Both the position numbers and the translations under genes were made by a program. From the NCBI GenBank assembly GCA_020002185.1, contig CM034543.1, positions 1,851,033 to 1,915,032 of the forward strand: a stretch of 64,000 nt of DNA. The letters are read 5' to 3'. Shown here one piece after another: positions 44,896 through 56,679 of the stretch. The notes beneath the pieces are model-generated. The model did not search any database. It worked only from the letters and a program-made list of their open reading frames with translations, and had not been told where the DNA came from. Origin of the DNA: Paraescarpia echinospica (lineage: Eukaryota > Annelida > Polychaeta > Sabellida > Siboglinidae). Numbering within the stretch: position 1 is the stretch's first letter; the number at the start of each line of letters is the position of its first letter.

Positions 44896-45084
44896 TCTAT
44901 GAACACAAACACAACACACACGCGCGCGCGCGCGCGCACACACACGCGCACACACGCGCACACACACGCACACACATACACGCGCACACACACACATACA
45001 CATATACACACACACGCACACACACACACGCACACACACAAATACACACGCACACACACACACACATACATACACACACACAGG

Positions 45085-45116
<32 letters not shown>

Positions 45117-45434
45117 CATACACACACATACACACACACATACACACGCATACACACACGAACACACACACACGCGCACACACATACATACACACACGCA
45201 TGCACACACATACATACACACACGCGCACACACACACACACACATACATACACACACGTACACATATACACACACAGTCACACACATATACACGCACACA
45301 CACACACACGCGCATACACATACATACACAAACACGCACGCACACACATACACGCATACACACACACACAAACACATGCACACATGCACACATGCACACA
45401 TGCACACATGCACACATGCACACATACACACACA
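44896..45434. repeat. CA/CG-rich compound microsatellite, about 540 bp
   Basis: (CA)n mixed with CG (18-bp CGCG run at 44920-44937), CATA and, at the end, seven (CACATG) units. It gives long low-complexity frames on both strands that are not genes. Confidence 0.95.
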
Positions 45435-45527
45435 GGGTCACACGGTTATGCTATGACGAGTGTAAAATATACTAACCATCAATGATATGTCGCCTTGTGG
45501 ACACACGTTAATAGCGCTGATCGCGAA

Positions 45528-45556
45528 TGACGTCACGCGCTTGCATGAATATTCAT
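45528..45556 (+). promoter_or_regulatory. CRE palindrome and ATGAATATTCAT palindrome
   Basis: A perfect TGACGTCA (45528-45535), the CREB/ATF binding site, is followed 9 bp later by the perfect palindrome ATGAATATTCAT (45545-45556). Both lie 45-73 bp upstream of a well-placed ATG, within a locally CpG-rich stretch. Confidence 0.5.
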
Positions 45557-45600
45557 CTATCTTACATCCGGGCAGTCAGTCGGACAAACAGCTCGATAAA

Positions 45601-45690
45601 ATGGCCTCCAGCTACAATAATCCGTTGATATTATTAACCGAAGAAGACGTCCCGGGTGCTAGTTTTGTCTACGGCCAACTTGAAGCCGCG
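45601..45690 (+). CDS. Possible first exon of an unknown gene
   Basis: The ATG at 45601 has a strong context (A at -3, G at +4). Thirty codons follow (MASSYNNPLILLTEEDVPGA) up to a possible donor, GCG|GTAGCA. The residues LTEEDVPGA followed by a helix resemble N-terminal segments of SAP-like modules in invertebrate proteins. I could not find the next exon in the following 3 kb. The frame stays open to 45744 if the donor is not used. The upstream CRE supports a promoter. Uncertain. Confidence 0.35.
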
Positions 45691-46244
45691 GTAGCACAAC
45701 AGATGCACTCCAATGTCACAGTTACGAGTAGAGTAATACCATAATGACGGATAGGTAATAGTTATCTTCTGCATTGCCTCCGAGCCGTTCTGCATGGTGC
45801 AACACCCAGTCGCGTCTGTCACTCATTTACATTACTGCTGACTATAGATAGACACCACGACTCGACTCGTATGCTCGGTCCGCATGACTGAATCTCGCTG
45901 GTGTTCACGGTTGTATAACTCCAACACCTCTTGCTCGAGTCAATGCAGGTCGTGCGCTGGTGTTCCATCTTTGCACTAGGTTAGGCCCGTTTACTGGGCC
46001 ACACAGCGAATTGTCCGTGACAATTCATAGCCCAAGGAACAATTTAAGGTTGACCCAAATTAGAGGTACCAAGATGAAGACTTAGGAATACGATGACTCC
46101 ATTGCTGGGGATGGAATTAAGGACGGATCGCATTGCACAAATATTGTGGATAGTGCGTTTTTAATTGTTTATGCTAATAACGATCGCAGATGCTAGAGCG
46201 GACAGTATATTATAAGTTTAACTTACGTCCCATTTCATAATATC

Positions 46245-46440
46245 AGGGGCAGATCTAGAAAGTGTGTCTTGGGGGCACAGAAACCTCCACTGGCGGCCGA
46301 ACCAAATGGTATAGAAATGGTATATTTGTTGCAGCCGCGCCGCCGTATTTTCAGTTCTCGGCTCTTCTTCCCTTCTCCGCTGGCTCGCCTTGCTCGACGG
46401 TGATATCGAAGAAGACGGGGGGGTTATGGCACCATTAAAT
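46245..46440 (-). repeat. Dispersed element, family B copy 2
   Basis: The - strand reads GTCTTCTTCGATATCACCGTCGAGC and ACCATTTGGTTCGGCCGCC, then TGTGCCCCC and ends AGATCTGCCCCTGATAT. The same blocks in the same order occur at 38210-38340. On the + side it continues into the TAAATGTG array. Confidence 0.6.
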
Positions 46441-46640
46441 GTGAAAATTCCGTTAAATGTGACAGGTCCGCTAAACGTGAACAAAAGTCTACGCTAAATG
46501 TGAAAATTCCGCTATATGTGAAAAAATTACACTAAATGTGAAAAAGTAGGCCCGGCAAACGTGATAAAGTATCAACGCTAAATGTGAAACATGGGGAGGC
46601 CCTCTAAAGGTGACAAACTTCCTACGCTAAATGTGAAAAC
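46434..46640 (-). repeat. Irregular array of TAAATGTGAAA units
   Basis: About ten variants of CGCTAAATGTGAAA or CGYTAAAYGTGA are spaced 15-30 bp apart. The reverse complement of this stretch is collinear with 55165-55295 (CCGGGCCTA, TTTAGCGTAGAC, CGTTTAG.GGACCTGTCACA, GGTGCCATA), so it is a dispersed module and not a local repeat. Confidence 0.75.
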
Positions 46641-46689
46641 AACATTCATATTCAGTTCCATATGAGAATGGAGTGTGTGCGTGAGTATG

Positions 46690-46800
46690 TGCGTGCGTGC
46701 GTGCGTGCGTACGCAGAGATTGAAACTGTGACCATCTGCATGCCAGTCACAGACTATACCACTAGGCTACACGGCCGTCCATGCTGTGGACTGTGTGTGA
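46690..46800 (-). mobile_element. tRNA-like SINE head
   Basis: The - strand (46800 to 46718) reads GACGGCCGTGTAGCCTAGTGG, containing a perfect Pol III A box (TAGCCTAGTGG), and 34 bp later CACAGTTTCAATCTCTGC, a weak B box. A GTGC microsatellite follows. A functional tRNA gene is unlikely because the stems do not pair well. Confidence 0.5.
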
Positions 46801-46839
46801 CAATGCCCTCCCAAGTTATGGGAGAGACTACGGAATAAA

Positions 46840-47150
46840 CTTGAATTAATTGTAATTGTTAATTGGTTGATTAAATTCACGCAATGGAGTTAATTTGAAT
46901 TTAATTAATTAATTGCCCAAACTGATAGCATGGGTTAATTTTAATTGTTTGAATAAAATAACTCGAATAAGTCATTTGCAATTTCAGTAATTAACTTGTC
47001 CAGTTATAATTAACCCATATCTACTATGTAATTATATTAATCCTTTTTCGTAAAGAATGTGGGCGAGTCCGTGGGTATCTCAGTTAGTGGGTGGATGAGT
47101 GGGTGAGTGGGTGGTTTGGCGAGTCGGTTTGTGAGTAGATGGGTGGGTTG
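46840..47150. other. AT-rich DNA, no gene
   Basis: Nothing assignable beyond AATTAATT-rich sequence. Confidence 0.4.
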
Positions 47151-47460
47151 GTGGGTTAGTGAGTGAGTGAGTGAGTGAGTGAGTGAGTGAGTGAGTGAGT
47201 GATTGAGTCAGTGGGTGAGTGAGTGAGTGAGTGAGTGAGTGAGTGAGTGAGTGAGTGAGTGAGTGAGTGAGTGAGTGAGTGAGTGAGTGAGTGAGTGAGT
47301 GAGTGAGTGAGTGAGTGAGTGGATTAGTGAGTGGATGGGTGGGTGGGTGTGTGTTTGTTGGTTTGTTAGTTGTTGGGTGAGTGGGTTAGTAGGTGAATGT
47401 GTGGTGGGTGTGTGAGTGGATGGATGGGTGCGTTGATGGATCAGTGGGTAGGTGTGTGTG
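47040..47460. repeat. GTGA tetranucleotide repeat
   Basis: (GAGT)n runs almost uninterrupted from 47158 to 47320, with diverged GTGGGT/GAGT units on both sides. The Leu/Thr/His/Ser frame on the - strand is an artefact. Confidence 0.93.
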
Positions 47461-48324
47461 TGCGAGGTGAGAGGGTCGAAGCACGCTGCTGCGATCCATT
47501 CGTAAAGATAACTGACTATACGAATTCTTACTAATGAAACTAGGCAATTATTTTTATGAACATATATCATGTAACCTTATCATAAACAATTAAACATATC
47601 TTCGTTCATATTCAATATGGTACAGAAAACAAAATCAGATATTCGAAGAGAATACATCATCGAAATGCACGTACAAATTAGTGGTCACAGATTATTATAA
47701 ATATTACTTTTAAATATACTGTCGTAGATAAACGCATACGTTGACAATATATTTGAATTGCGTAACTACATAATAAATTATACCCGTACATGTATGTGGA
47801 ATTATGTTTCCATATAAGTGCATTATCATGACATCACAACTTCAGAATAACAGTTTCAGACAAATTGTCACATTTCTGTTATTGGGTTTACAAAATAATA
47901 TAACCGGGCTTAATTAAATTAATTAAACGCCAACCGTATTAGTTTACATATGGTCCATTTGCATCGTATGCCTTGGCTAAAGTCCAATCTCCCTTCCAGT
48001 TGCATCAAAAGATCCTAACGAACATGGATCGTGTGTTTCGAAACATACTCAACTATATTATGAATCCGTTGACTTTCACTCCAAGCAGATCTAACAACAC
48101 GGATATAGAAAGCTCCATCATCCAACACATAACTAAAAATCTTTTCAATAATTTCATCGGGCAGGTCACATATTGTTCTCAATGTTGACAAGCCAATTGA
48201 ATCTCGTCCAATTTCGATTGATTCTCCAACATTGTTCTCTTCGATTTAGATGTCCATCTCTTTTTCGGGATGCCTATTTGGTAGCTCGTGTGGATAATTG
48301 CGGTAGACTGAAATATTGTTTAAC

Positions 48325-48470
48325 AAGATTTAACAAGATTTAACAAGATTGCCATCCAGAGAATTAACTCTAGATGGCAGGTGGACAAGGAAGCCCTTTG
48401 GCTTATCGAGAATCCAACCCTTTTATCTACATATATCCAGCCCTTCTGAGGTATGTGTCGATTTTATTTT
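48325..48470 (-). mobile_element. CR1-like LINE 3' end fragment
   Basis: The - strand matches the 3' end of the CR1 copy at 58620-58757: CGACACATACCTCAGAAGGG, CTGGATATATGTAGATAAAA, GGCTTCCTTGTCCACCTGCC. It ends with three TCTTGTTAAA units (48319-48350), the short terminal repeat typical of CR1 elements. Confidence 0.85.
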
Positions 48471-48552
48471 TAAACATAAGCCTCTATTGTTAGCCTCTAT
48501 GTTATGCGCATGGCTAATTTTGCCAACTTCTGGTCCGGGTGCATGTCCTTAT

Positions 48553-50232
48553 TTAGAGACTAAACAATTTAGACATTGCTTGCAAAGTTATTTGATCCCC
48601 AAATTCATGTTGTAGATCCATACGATGTAAATACTGAACTCTCGGTTCGGTGAAATAACTGCTCCGTGGTACACCTTGCTCGGAGCTTCTCGATGCCCTA
48701 TGGGTATCTTCATAGTTCACTACTTCTCGTCGCAATGTATCTGCGCTTCCATGAATTCCCAGCTTTGCAAAATGATACGCTATTGCAGAGAATTGACAAC
48801 TGCCGTCACCTGGCGGATTTTAGCTGATAGGAAGACCGAATTCGGACACAAGATTCTGTCGATTACTATCCTTGATCATAGGTATATAATACTTGGACAG
48901 ATGGGAATGTTTACCACGTGATTTGTCAGTATTGTTCGGTGTCGATGCCAATTCTGTCATGTGTCACAATTTTTCTGTAGCGTGCTATGCACATGAAGGG
49001 AAGAACCTCACTCTGTAGAGATGTTTCTATCTTTTGCATTCTACTATGATACCATGCAGTGCTCATATCTTCTTTGGTACCTTGTGTTTTTGCAATTTGT
49101 ATCGAACTAACACCCGTGCTCCCAGTTCGTATACAGGGGTTTTCAAACTCCGCATCAACGCTTCATTTTGGCGCTCATTGCAATGACGAGTGGCTTTGTT
49201 GGCTACTTTCCGCACCTCGTTGCACATGTTTAATCGACTCTTGACATCGCCTTCCCGAATTTGAACAGCAGCCACACTGGCATTGAAATAACGCTGTCGT
49301 CCAAAATAAACATGGAATGGGCTTTGCCATTTCAAACATTTCTTTGGTCTGTCATTAATTGTTGTCTCACTAAAAGACAGCAGGCGTACCCAATTGATAT
49401 CTAGCTGATTGTATTTCACTAAGTCAAATGCAATTTGTTTTTTCAGTATTTGGTTCATTCTTTCAATTTTGCCCTGACTTTGAGGATGGTACGGTCTACT
49501 GGTTCTGACGGTAACGTGTTTGTTCTTTAGCCATCTTTTCACACGTTTCCGGAATTCTGTACCACAATCGTGCTGAACGAGACGGGGGTACCCATACAAT
49601 TCTAAGATGTCCCTGAGCCTGACCATTACTGTCGACGATTATTTTTATCAGGTAAGGGTCTTAACCAAGTATATCTACTGAACACGTCAAGAACGCACAG
49701 TAAGAACGTAAGTATACGCATTGTCAGTATATAGTATTTTACTCCTTGTCATGTCTACAAGATCTGTTTGGAGTTTGTGCTGTTCTCCTCTGCATCGAAT
49801 GCATGTGTGCGGAGCTTTATACACGAAGCGCGCTGTCATTATCTGGTGTCGCGTGTCTTGGGAAAGCACTTGACTTATTGTATGTTCCGATAAACACATC
49901 TCATTCTTAAGTGAATGATGCATGCGCCGTGGTCCAATTCCTCTCCGGCGATCATATTACTCCTTGTCCAACTTAGTGTCATCAGACGTTTTAAAAATTG
50001 TCTTGCTGTCGTAATACAGATCTGTGTCAACTAAATTGTAGCTGAACCTGTTCCTGTAGAATTTGGTCAACGCGCTCCTTTCAGCAGTGGTCCGTTCGCA
50101 AACAGGGGGCGAAGGCTTTCCACTCAACAGCTGTTGTATTATCTCGAAGTGTGTGTCGGGCATCACCGAACAAGTTCTTTTTGCTCTCGCAGCGAAGCAC
50201 CCACAAGCTAGAATAAGAGACGAACTTAGCAA
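48553..50232 (-). pseudogene. Decayed integrase-OTU protease gene (Ginger/KRBA2-like)
   Basis: Reading down the - strand in one main frame: an N-terminal helical region (MPDTHFEIIQQLLSGKP), then CIRCRGE as the end of an integrase zinc finger, and the DDE core as LQTDLVDM (first Asp), VQHDCGTEF (second Asp) and HPQSQGKIERMN (Glu). A C-terminal integrase part follows (PVYELGARVLVRYK). After about 250 bp with stops comes an OTU-type cysteine protease in the same frame: PPGDGSCQFSAIAYHFA (catalytic Asp and Cys), VQYLHRMD, and FGDQITLQAMSKLF. Stops at about 49063, 49685, 49954 and 48819 and a shift near 49690 show it is dead. This layout fits integrase-type transposons or domesticated KRBA2-like genes more than a retrovirus-like element, as no RT is present. 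No terminal repeats were identified. Confidence 0.75.
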
Positions 50233-50333
50233 CCTGCGGATAAAACGAGAACATGTACCTATCGCTTGAAATATAAACGGACTTTCTATCCGAACTGATA
50301 ATTATGCGTGTAGCGCATGGAATTACGGTTAGT

Positions 50334-50420
50334 GTACGGTTTTAGATTAGGGTTTGGGTTAGGGCTAAGATCAGGTAAGGTTTGGATTACATTCAGGTTA
50401 GGGTCCGGGTTAGGGTGTGT
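50334..50420 (+). repeat. Telomere-like degenerate TTAGGG tract
   Basis: Several TTAGGG or near matches (GATTAGGGTTTGGGTTAGGG, GGTTAGGGTCCGGGTTAGGG) occur in about 85 bp, diluted by non-telomeric bases. It is an interstitial relic. Confidence 0.6.
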
Positions 50421-50863
50421 TACAATGTAATAATTAATTGATAATGTAATATGTGCCCGATAATGTATTGGAATTAACCAATATTCTAATAAAATGACCA
50501 ATAACGTAAGTGTCTGATACTGTAATAACAAAGATTGTTTACGTAATAAACAGTCTGTCCGATGTGTAATATTTGTTGCTGATAAAGTAATACCTTTTCC
50601 TGCCCATGATGTAATAACTGTTGACAGATAATGTAATAACAGGGAAATGTCAAGTCCAAATCGTGTAAAAGTCAAACTAAGGTCATTTTAGGGTTTACTA
50701 CGTAAACAACAAGGTCACACAAGAAAAGAAACAAAACCACGTCAAGGTCAAGTTAACGACATAAAGATATTGCGAAGTTCACACCATGTTGTCTAATAAT
50801 ATTGCCACGACAATATAATACATTTTAAATAGGCCCCCTCCTCAACCTTCACAGTCACGGCTT

Positions 50864-50962
50864 ACTAACCATCCTCTGTCATGGGGGTCACTGCCCTCCT
50901 TTCATCAGGGCCACTAACCATCTTCTGTCATGGGGGTCACTGCCTTCCTTTCATCAGGGCCA
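50864..50962. repeat. Two 49-bp tandem units
   Basis: ACTAACCATC.TCTGTCATGG and GGGTCACTGCC.TCCTTTCATC occur twice, 49 bp apart, with two substitutions. Confidence 0.9.
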
Positions 50963-50964
50963 CC

Positions 50965-52990
50965 ATGCGCCTCATTCGCAAACATGTGTGTGTGGGGGGA
51001 GTGCGTGTCACTAGTAGACGCACTTATCCACATATGTGATTCCTTAAAACTTCACAACAACCTATCGCTAAATTTCAATGATCATAATTATTATAACTAA
51101 TACACCTCACCAAACACAAGCAAGCATCTTTATAACTATAATGAACAAGTCGGTGCGTTAACGCTCTCTGTTCTATCTCGTTAATCGAAACAAATCCACA
51201 TGTGGTGTCACCTAGTGATCCAGTTTGAACTGGACTTGCACCAGCGTTGTTTTTTGTTAATAATATTGGGATGAATAATGAACAAGTAATAATTAAATTA
51301 ATTTATTACAATCACTCCTTAAATACAACTCACACTTATGCTTTATCAAACACCGTGCAGGTTGAGCATTTGCCTACGATTGTACAACCAAATTGGGTGT
51401 CAGTGCAGCACGTTAACACGTTGTTGTGACGGATCATTTACATTTAACACAGCCACAGTGTGTTACATATTAATTTGTAACAAGAACAGTAAAACCAAAA
51501 TCGTTAATTTAATTAGTTAGTTTAACAATTTAACTAAACAAGTTAACGACCCAAAAAAGATTATTAACTTAACTTAATCGAAAACCTTTCATAGTCCTTT
51601 TAATGGTTAATCGTCTCATTCCAGTAAAAATCCCCTGTAATTTACATCATCAGTCAACAGTTATTACACCATCGGGCAGAAGGTTTATTGGATTATCTTT
51701 CGACATGTTTGCATTATCTGGTATTTACGAGAGAATCAGTTTGTTTTATTACTGTATCGGGCACGCATTGGCACGTATCGGGCACATGAAGACTGTCTTG
51801 AGTCTCGAATCTTGCATTAGGCTATCAGTTATTGATTACATAATAACAGGCTTACGGTTATGGCAGTGAACTGTATCCTATTTCATGGGCATGCCTACTA
51901 GCTTCATGAGAATGTCCGTTAGTGCAGCCTCATCGAAATATGCAAATAAACTGTTACTCTATATTGACGCTAGCTAGAATAACTCGACTGTGACGTGACG
52001 TGGGCTACAGTCTGCTACTACACGAACTTCACAACGACATCATGTTTTACTATGCCAAACACGACTCAATATCCTTTATGTCGTCTGCCCTGCACTGATT
52101 ATCGCCCACTAAAAATGTATTAACTTGCATATGGTACAGTTGCTTCTAATTTAACACAATTAATATATTACCAGCGAAGCATGACTTTGAAATTTTGCTC
52201 GCGTGGTTTACTACAAACGGCAGCGTGGCTATTTGTTCGCGTGAATGCACGTGAACCACATGTTAGAATCGAAACTCCAATAATATCCCCGCTAGTTGCG
52301 CCAGTTGGCGTTAATTGCGCTAATTGCGCTAATTGCCACCGCTAGATACTATGACATACTATAACAATCTTGAATGGATATTTTATTTTTATTTCATATT
52401 TTAAAACATTGTTGAGTGATAGAGTATAATCGGTGATGCTTGTGAATACGTCGTTCATACGTAGTTGGTTAGAATAGTCAGACGACCATTACTCATCTAG
52501 CAAACTGCCGCTGTCCAGTTGACTTCTGTCAGACGCGAGGCGTGATATGTCTAGTTGATGACAGTCAATTAATCTTATACCAATCGTCGACACCAGACAG
52601 TAGTCAGCCGGATAAAAAAAACGTTTAATAGCCAGTTTGTCGACAACCGATACTGACCAACCGGACGTCGAAAGCAATTAGTAATAAACTCGAGTCCGAA
52701 TGTTCATAATCATATTGACAGTGATCGAATACCCTGACCCCAAAGTTATTATGGAAAGAGATTCAATTTCCATCGAGTTGTAACTGGAAAGGTCTAAGGA
52801 AGGCCATACAGATACATGATTTTGAATCGTACGATTCTTTGTGACGAAAAACATATTTGATTTCTTCGAAGACGTAGCCGGAGAATCACAATAGATATTA
52901 AATAACAGAGGATGATGCAACTATTGGTGACTATGTAAAGGAGACAAATTACAGGTGGTTGAGTTGAAGGTGCAGAGAGTTGAGAGTTTC
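50965..52990. other. Unassigned DNA
   Basis: No recognisable exon or repeat. A short run of GTTAATTGCGC/TAATTGCGC units lies at 52309-52335. Confidence 0.4.
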
Positions 52991-53034
52991 TCAGTGAGTC
53001 AGGAGAGAGCTAGGCTTTAGAGAAAGAAAGCAGG

Positions 53035-55145
53035 GACGAGATGGACATGGAAAAGACACGAAGACCGAAACTGACTACATCCTGACAAACAGGCCAGACA
53101 TGGTCACTGACATAACTGTCATCAACCAAGTCAACATCGGAAGTGACCACAGAATGGTAATGAACAACATCAAACTGGACGTCAAGGCTGAAAAGAAGAA
53201 GTTGATAAACCAGAGACCACCGAGTGTAGATACCATACAAATCGGAAGAAAAAAGATCGAATTCCAACTCGAACTGCGAAATCGATTCGAGACACTACAA
53301 GAACTAGACGACATCGACAACATGAGTAAAATCATCACTGAGATGATCCAACTAAGTGCAACAAGTGTAGCCAAAGCAATCAACAGGCATGTAAAGACGA
53401 GATTATCGTCACCGACACGAGCACTAATAAATAAACGACGAGAAATGGTGGATAACGGCGACCATAAAAAACAAATAGCGTACGCAGAAATATGCAAGAC
53501 CATCAAAAAGAAAGCGAAGGAGGACATCAGGAAGTACAAACAAGAGATCATACATGAAACGAATATGCCATCAATGAGCCTGAAGAAAGCAAGAAGAACA
53601 CAGGCACTAGGCCAAGACAGACTGATTACACGTCTAGACAAGCAGGGTAGAGGAACACAAGATCAAGATATGATCATGGAACAAATAGAGGAATTCTACA
53701 ATGAGCTATTCGACAGTGAACTAGTACTATAATTCACACCGATCCGAAAGAGGTACCAGAGATAACACCATTGGTGGTGGAAGCAGCGCTAAGAGATAAG
53801 AAAATGGGAAGACAGCAGGCAACGACCATATAAATATTGAAACATCAAAAACAGGAGAAGATACCATCTCGAAGACACTGACTAAGCTGTGTACTAAATG
53901 CTTATCAGAAAGACGAATACCCACCGCATGGAAAAACGCAAAGATGGTGATAATCTTCAAGAAGGAAAATAAGAAAGACTTAAGGAACTACAGACCGATA
54001 TGTCTGTTATCAAACATCTACAAATTACTCACAAAGATACTAACGAATAGGCTAGAGAAGACACTCGCCGAAAACCAACAACGAGAGCAAGCAGGATACA
54101 TAAGCAGGTACTCAACGACAGACCACATACACGTCGTAAACCAACTGAAAGAGAAGTGCCGATAATATAATATCCCGGTCTGCATCGCATTCGCCGACTA
54201 CGAGAAGGCTTTCGACTCGGTGCAAATTCAAGCAATACTGACCTTCCGTCAAGAGCAGGGGATAGAAGACGTGTACATCGAACTCCTGAAAGACGTCTAC
54301 AATAACAGCTCGGTGACAGTCCACCTACACAAAAAGAGCAACAAGATCAACATCAAGAGAGGAGTGCGACAGGCTGACACCATATCGCCCAAGCTGTTTA
54401 CGGCAACACTCGAAAGCATATTCCGAACACTGACCTGGGAAACCAGAGGCTTGAGGATAGACGCAGAATATCTCAGCCATCTTCGCTTCGGCGACGACAT
54501 ACTATGCGATACTACACCGCAAGACCTACAAAACATGCTGCAGCAACTAGCTGATGAAAGTAAAAAATAAGGTCTAAAGATGAACATCTCGAAGACAAAA
54601 CTGATGCTAGAAAATGACACACCAATATATATCAACACCATGCAGATAGAGAACGTTGAAAGATACGTCTATCTGGGACAGCGACATCTTCATGGGTAAC
54701 TTTGGAACCTGCTTGAAGAGACTTGTCTTCAACTCATGCGTAATTCCAAAGATGACATACGGCACTCACCATCCAGGCAAAGAGCAAGCTAGCAGCCGCA
54801 CAAACAAAGATGGAAAGAAGTATGTTAAACATCACATATCGGGAGAGAAAAACAAATATCTGGGCAAGACAGAAGACAAAGGTCATTGACGTGATAGAAC
54901 AAATCAGAAGGCAGATGTGGATCTGGGCAGGGCACATCAGCAGACTACGAGATAACCGATGGGCATCGCGTATGAAAACCTGGAGATCTTACGAAGGGAA
55001 ACGATCTACAGGAAGACCGGCGAGATGGTGGAGAGACCAACTAGATGAATACTGGAAGGGCACCATCTGTCAGAGGATAGCGCAAAACAGGCAGATTTGG
55101 AAACGACATGCTGAGGCCTTCGCCCAACCACGGGACACTACGGCT
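53035..55145 (+). mobile_element. RTE-type LINE, degenerate
   Basis: It starts in the last part of the endonuclease (TDYILTNRPDMV, IGSDHRMV), then a long helical linker (53100-53732). RT follows with interruptions: NYRPICLLSNIYKLLTKIL, FADYEKAFDSV, GVRQADTISPKLF, and LRFGDDILC, where the family has FADD, then GLKMNISKTKLM. The C-terminal region includes WAGHISRLRDNRW and STGRPARWWRDQLDEYW. There is one internal stop near 54164, several shifts (53735-53940, 54570-54700) and at least two altered catalytic-box residues. The endonuclease 5' part is missing. Inactive. Confidence 0.88.
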
Positions 55146-55149
55146 GCAC

Positions 55150-55485
55150 CGCGAGCCTCCCCATGTTTCACATTTAGCGTTGATACTTGTTTACGTTTAC
55201 CGGGCCTACGTTTTTTACATTTAGCGTAGACATTGTTTCACGTTTAGTGGACCTGTCACAATTAGCGGAATTTTCACAATTAGTGGTGCCATAGATCGAA
55301 ACATTTTCGCCGCCGCGCCGGCGTAACTTCACTATATTCTAACCTGCACGGGGGCACATTTCATACGGTCTAAGGGGACAGAGTCACGTGGGCACATTCA
55401 GAAAGGTCTACGGGCAAGCAAAATTATAACGGTCTAGGGGAACGTGCCCCCAGGCCCCCTGAATCCGTCTATGAATATGTAAGAG
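55150..55485 (+). repeat. Dispersed element, family B copy 3
   Basis: It starts with TTCACATTTAGCGTTGATAC-type units collinear with the reverse complement of 46434-46580, then GAAACATTTTCGCCGCCGCG, and ends with repeated ...GTCTA.GGG.. units and CAGGCCCCCTGAATCCGTCT, the inverted match of 38020-38060. It follows the RTE 3' end immediately. Confidence 0.65.
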
Positions 55486-55815
55486 AGACCGGGGAACGTT
55501 GGCGCAATTTACACTTAAACTCATTCACTAGTTTATTATTTATCATACTGCACCTTGTTTTACCCTATCTCCACCGCACTAGCCTGCCCAGAGTACGAAA
55601 TAGTTTGACGCCCCCTGCAATACGTAGGTGCATCCCCGTAAACACGTATCAATGCGTTTCAAACAACCATTTAATTGTTCAAGCCAAGGCATTAAACAGA
55701 CCACACATAGGTATGTATGAGCTATCAAACAACAGAGTCATATTTGTGGCGTAAATAATATTGATCACCATGCACTAGGCCTCTCGTACGACCAATTCAA
55801 GCAGCCAACTTACAA
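55486..55815. other. Unassigned DNA
   Basis: No assignable feature between family B and the RTE remnant. Confidence 0.4.
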
Positions 55816-55819
55816 GACC

Positions 55820-56675
55820 TCCTTAGATTGATTGAGTTTTGGAAAGTATTTGGGGAGGAGTTCTTCTTCAGTTCAGCATATCTCTGCGAGACGTAGCTGC
55901 CCGGATGATCCCACGATACGCTGCTCTGTCTACCGTTCGTATCCTTGCTCTCACGAGTCGCTGATGTCCTGCTCCTATCTTTTATTTGATCTTCCCATTC
56001 CTCTCTTTCCCTATACTTTGCTTTCTAGGATTGTTTTCTCTAAGGAATCGTGTCTTTTGATGTGGCAAAAATAACTATATTTACTAGTTGACAGTTCTTT
56101 ATATCTAATTTTTAAGGATATCTTCGTTGGTTGTTTTTTTGTATCCATGGCACTCTTAGGACTTTTCTATAACATTTCATCTCAAACGCTTGTATTCTTC
56201 TCGTCTTCTTTGTTCAGTGTCCTCGCTCCCGTTAAGAGCTGTTGGGAAAACGCGCAAGTTTTATCAATTCTCTTATTTGCTGGTACGTCTTGGTCTTTTC
56301 ATAAATTTTTCAGATTATTTAGTTTCTGCATTGCTATGCCTATTCTTCTTTTGATCTCTGATGATGTCTTGCCGTCTCCTTGTAATCTGGCTCCAAGGTA
56401 TTCGCAGTGGTTCACATTTTCAACTTGCTCCCCGTTGATTGCAATTTCTTTTTTTCAGTGCATCTGTCAGTGTTCATGATCTTTGTTTTCTTCACATTAA
56501 GCCCTTTTTTTCACTGTGCTCTTTTACAGACATGATTAGGTTTCTTAGGCCAATTGTTGTAGTGGACAGGAGTGCGGTATCGTACGCGTATCGTAGGTCT
56601 CTTATTCAATGTCCATGGATATTCACTTCATCGTATCTTGTAATTCTGGCATCTACTTCTACATCTTTAAGATGC
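55820..56675 (-). mobile_element. RTE-type LINE, C-terminal RT part (minus strand)
   Basis: The - strand, from high to low coordinates, reads DVEVDARITRYDEVNIHGH, then IRDLRYAYDTALLS, where the catalytic YADD has become YAYD, then EHSEKKGLNVKKTKIM, and later CEPL..PWSQITRRRQD-type sequence typical of RTE thumb and C-terminal regions. Many stops. It continues the 58760-59175 fragment across the CR1 insertion. Confidence 0.75.
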
Positions 56676-56679
56676 TGGA

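Noticed and set aside
44809..45475. Long Cys/Val- and His/Thr-rich frames on both strands
   Set aside because: Pure products of the CA/CG microsatellite.
46718..46800. Functional tRNA gene on the minus strand
   Set aside because: The A box is perfect, but the B box is weak and the acceptor and T stems do not pair.
47208..47570. 120-codon minus-strand frame rich in Leu/Thr/His/Ser
   Set aside because: Translation of the GAGT repeat.
52990..53641. 188-codon minus-strand frame with hydrophobic segments
   Set aside because: It is the antisense shadow of the RTE linker region on the + strand.
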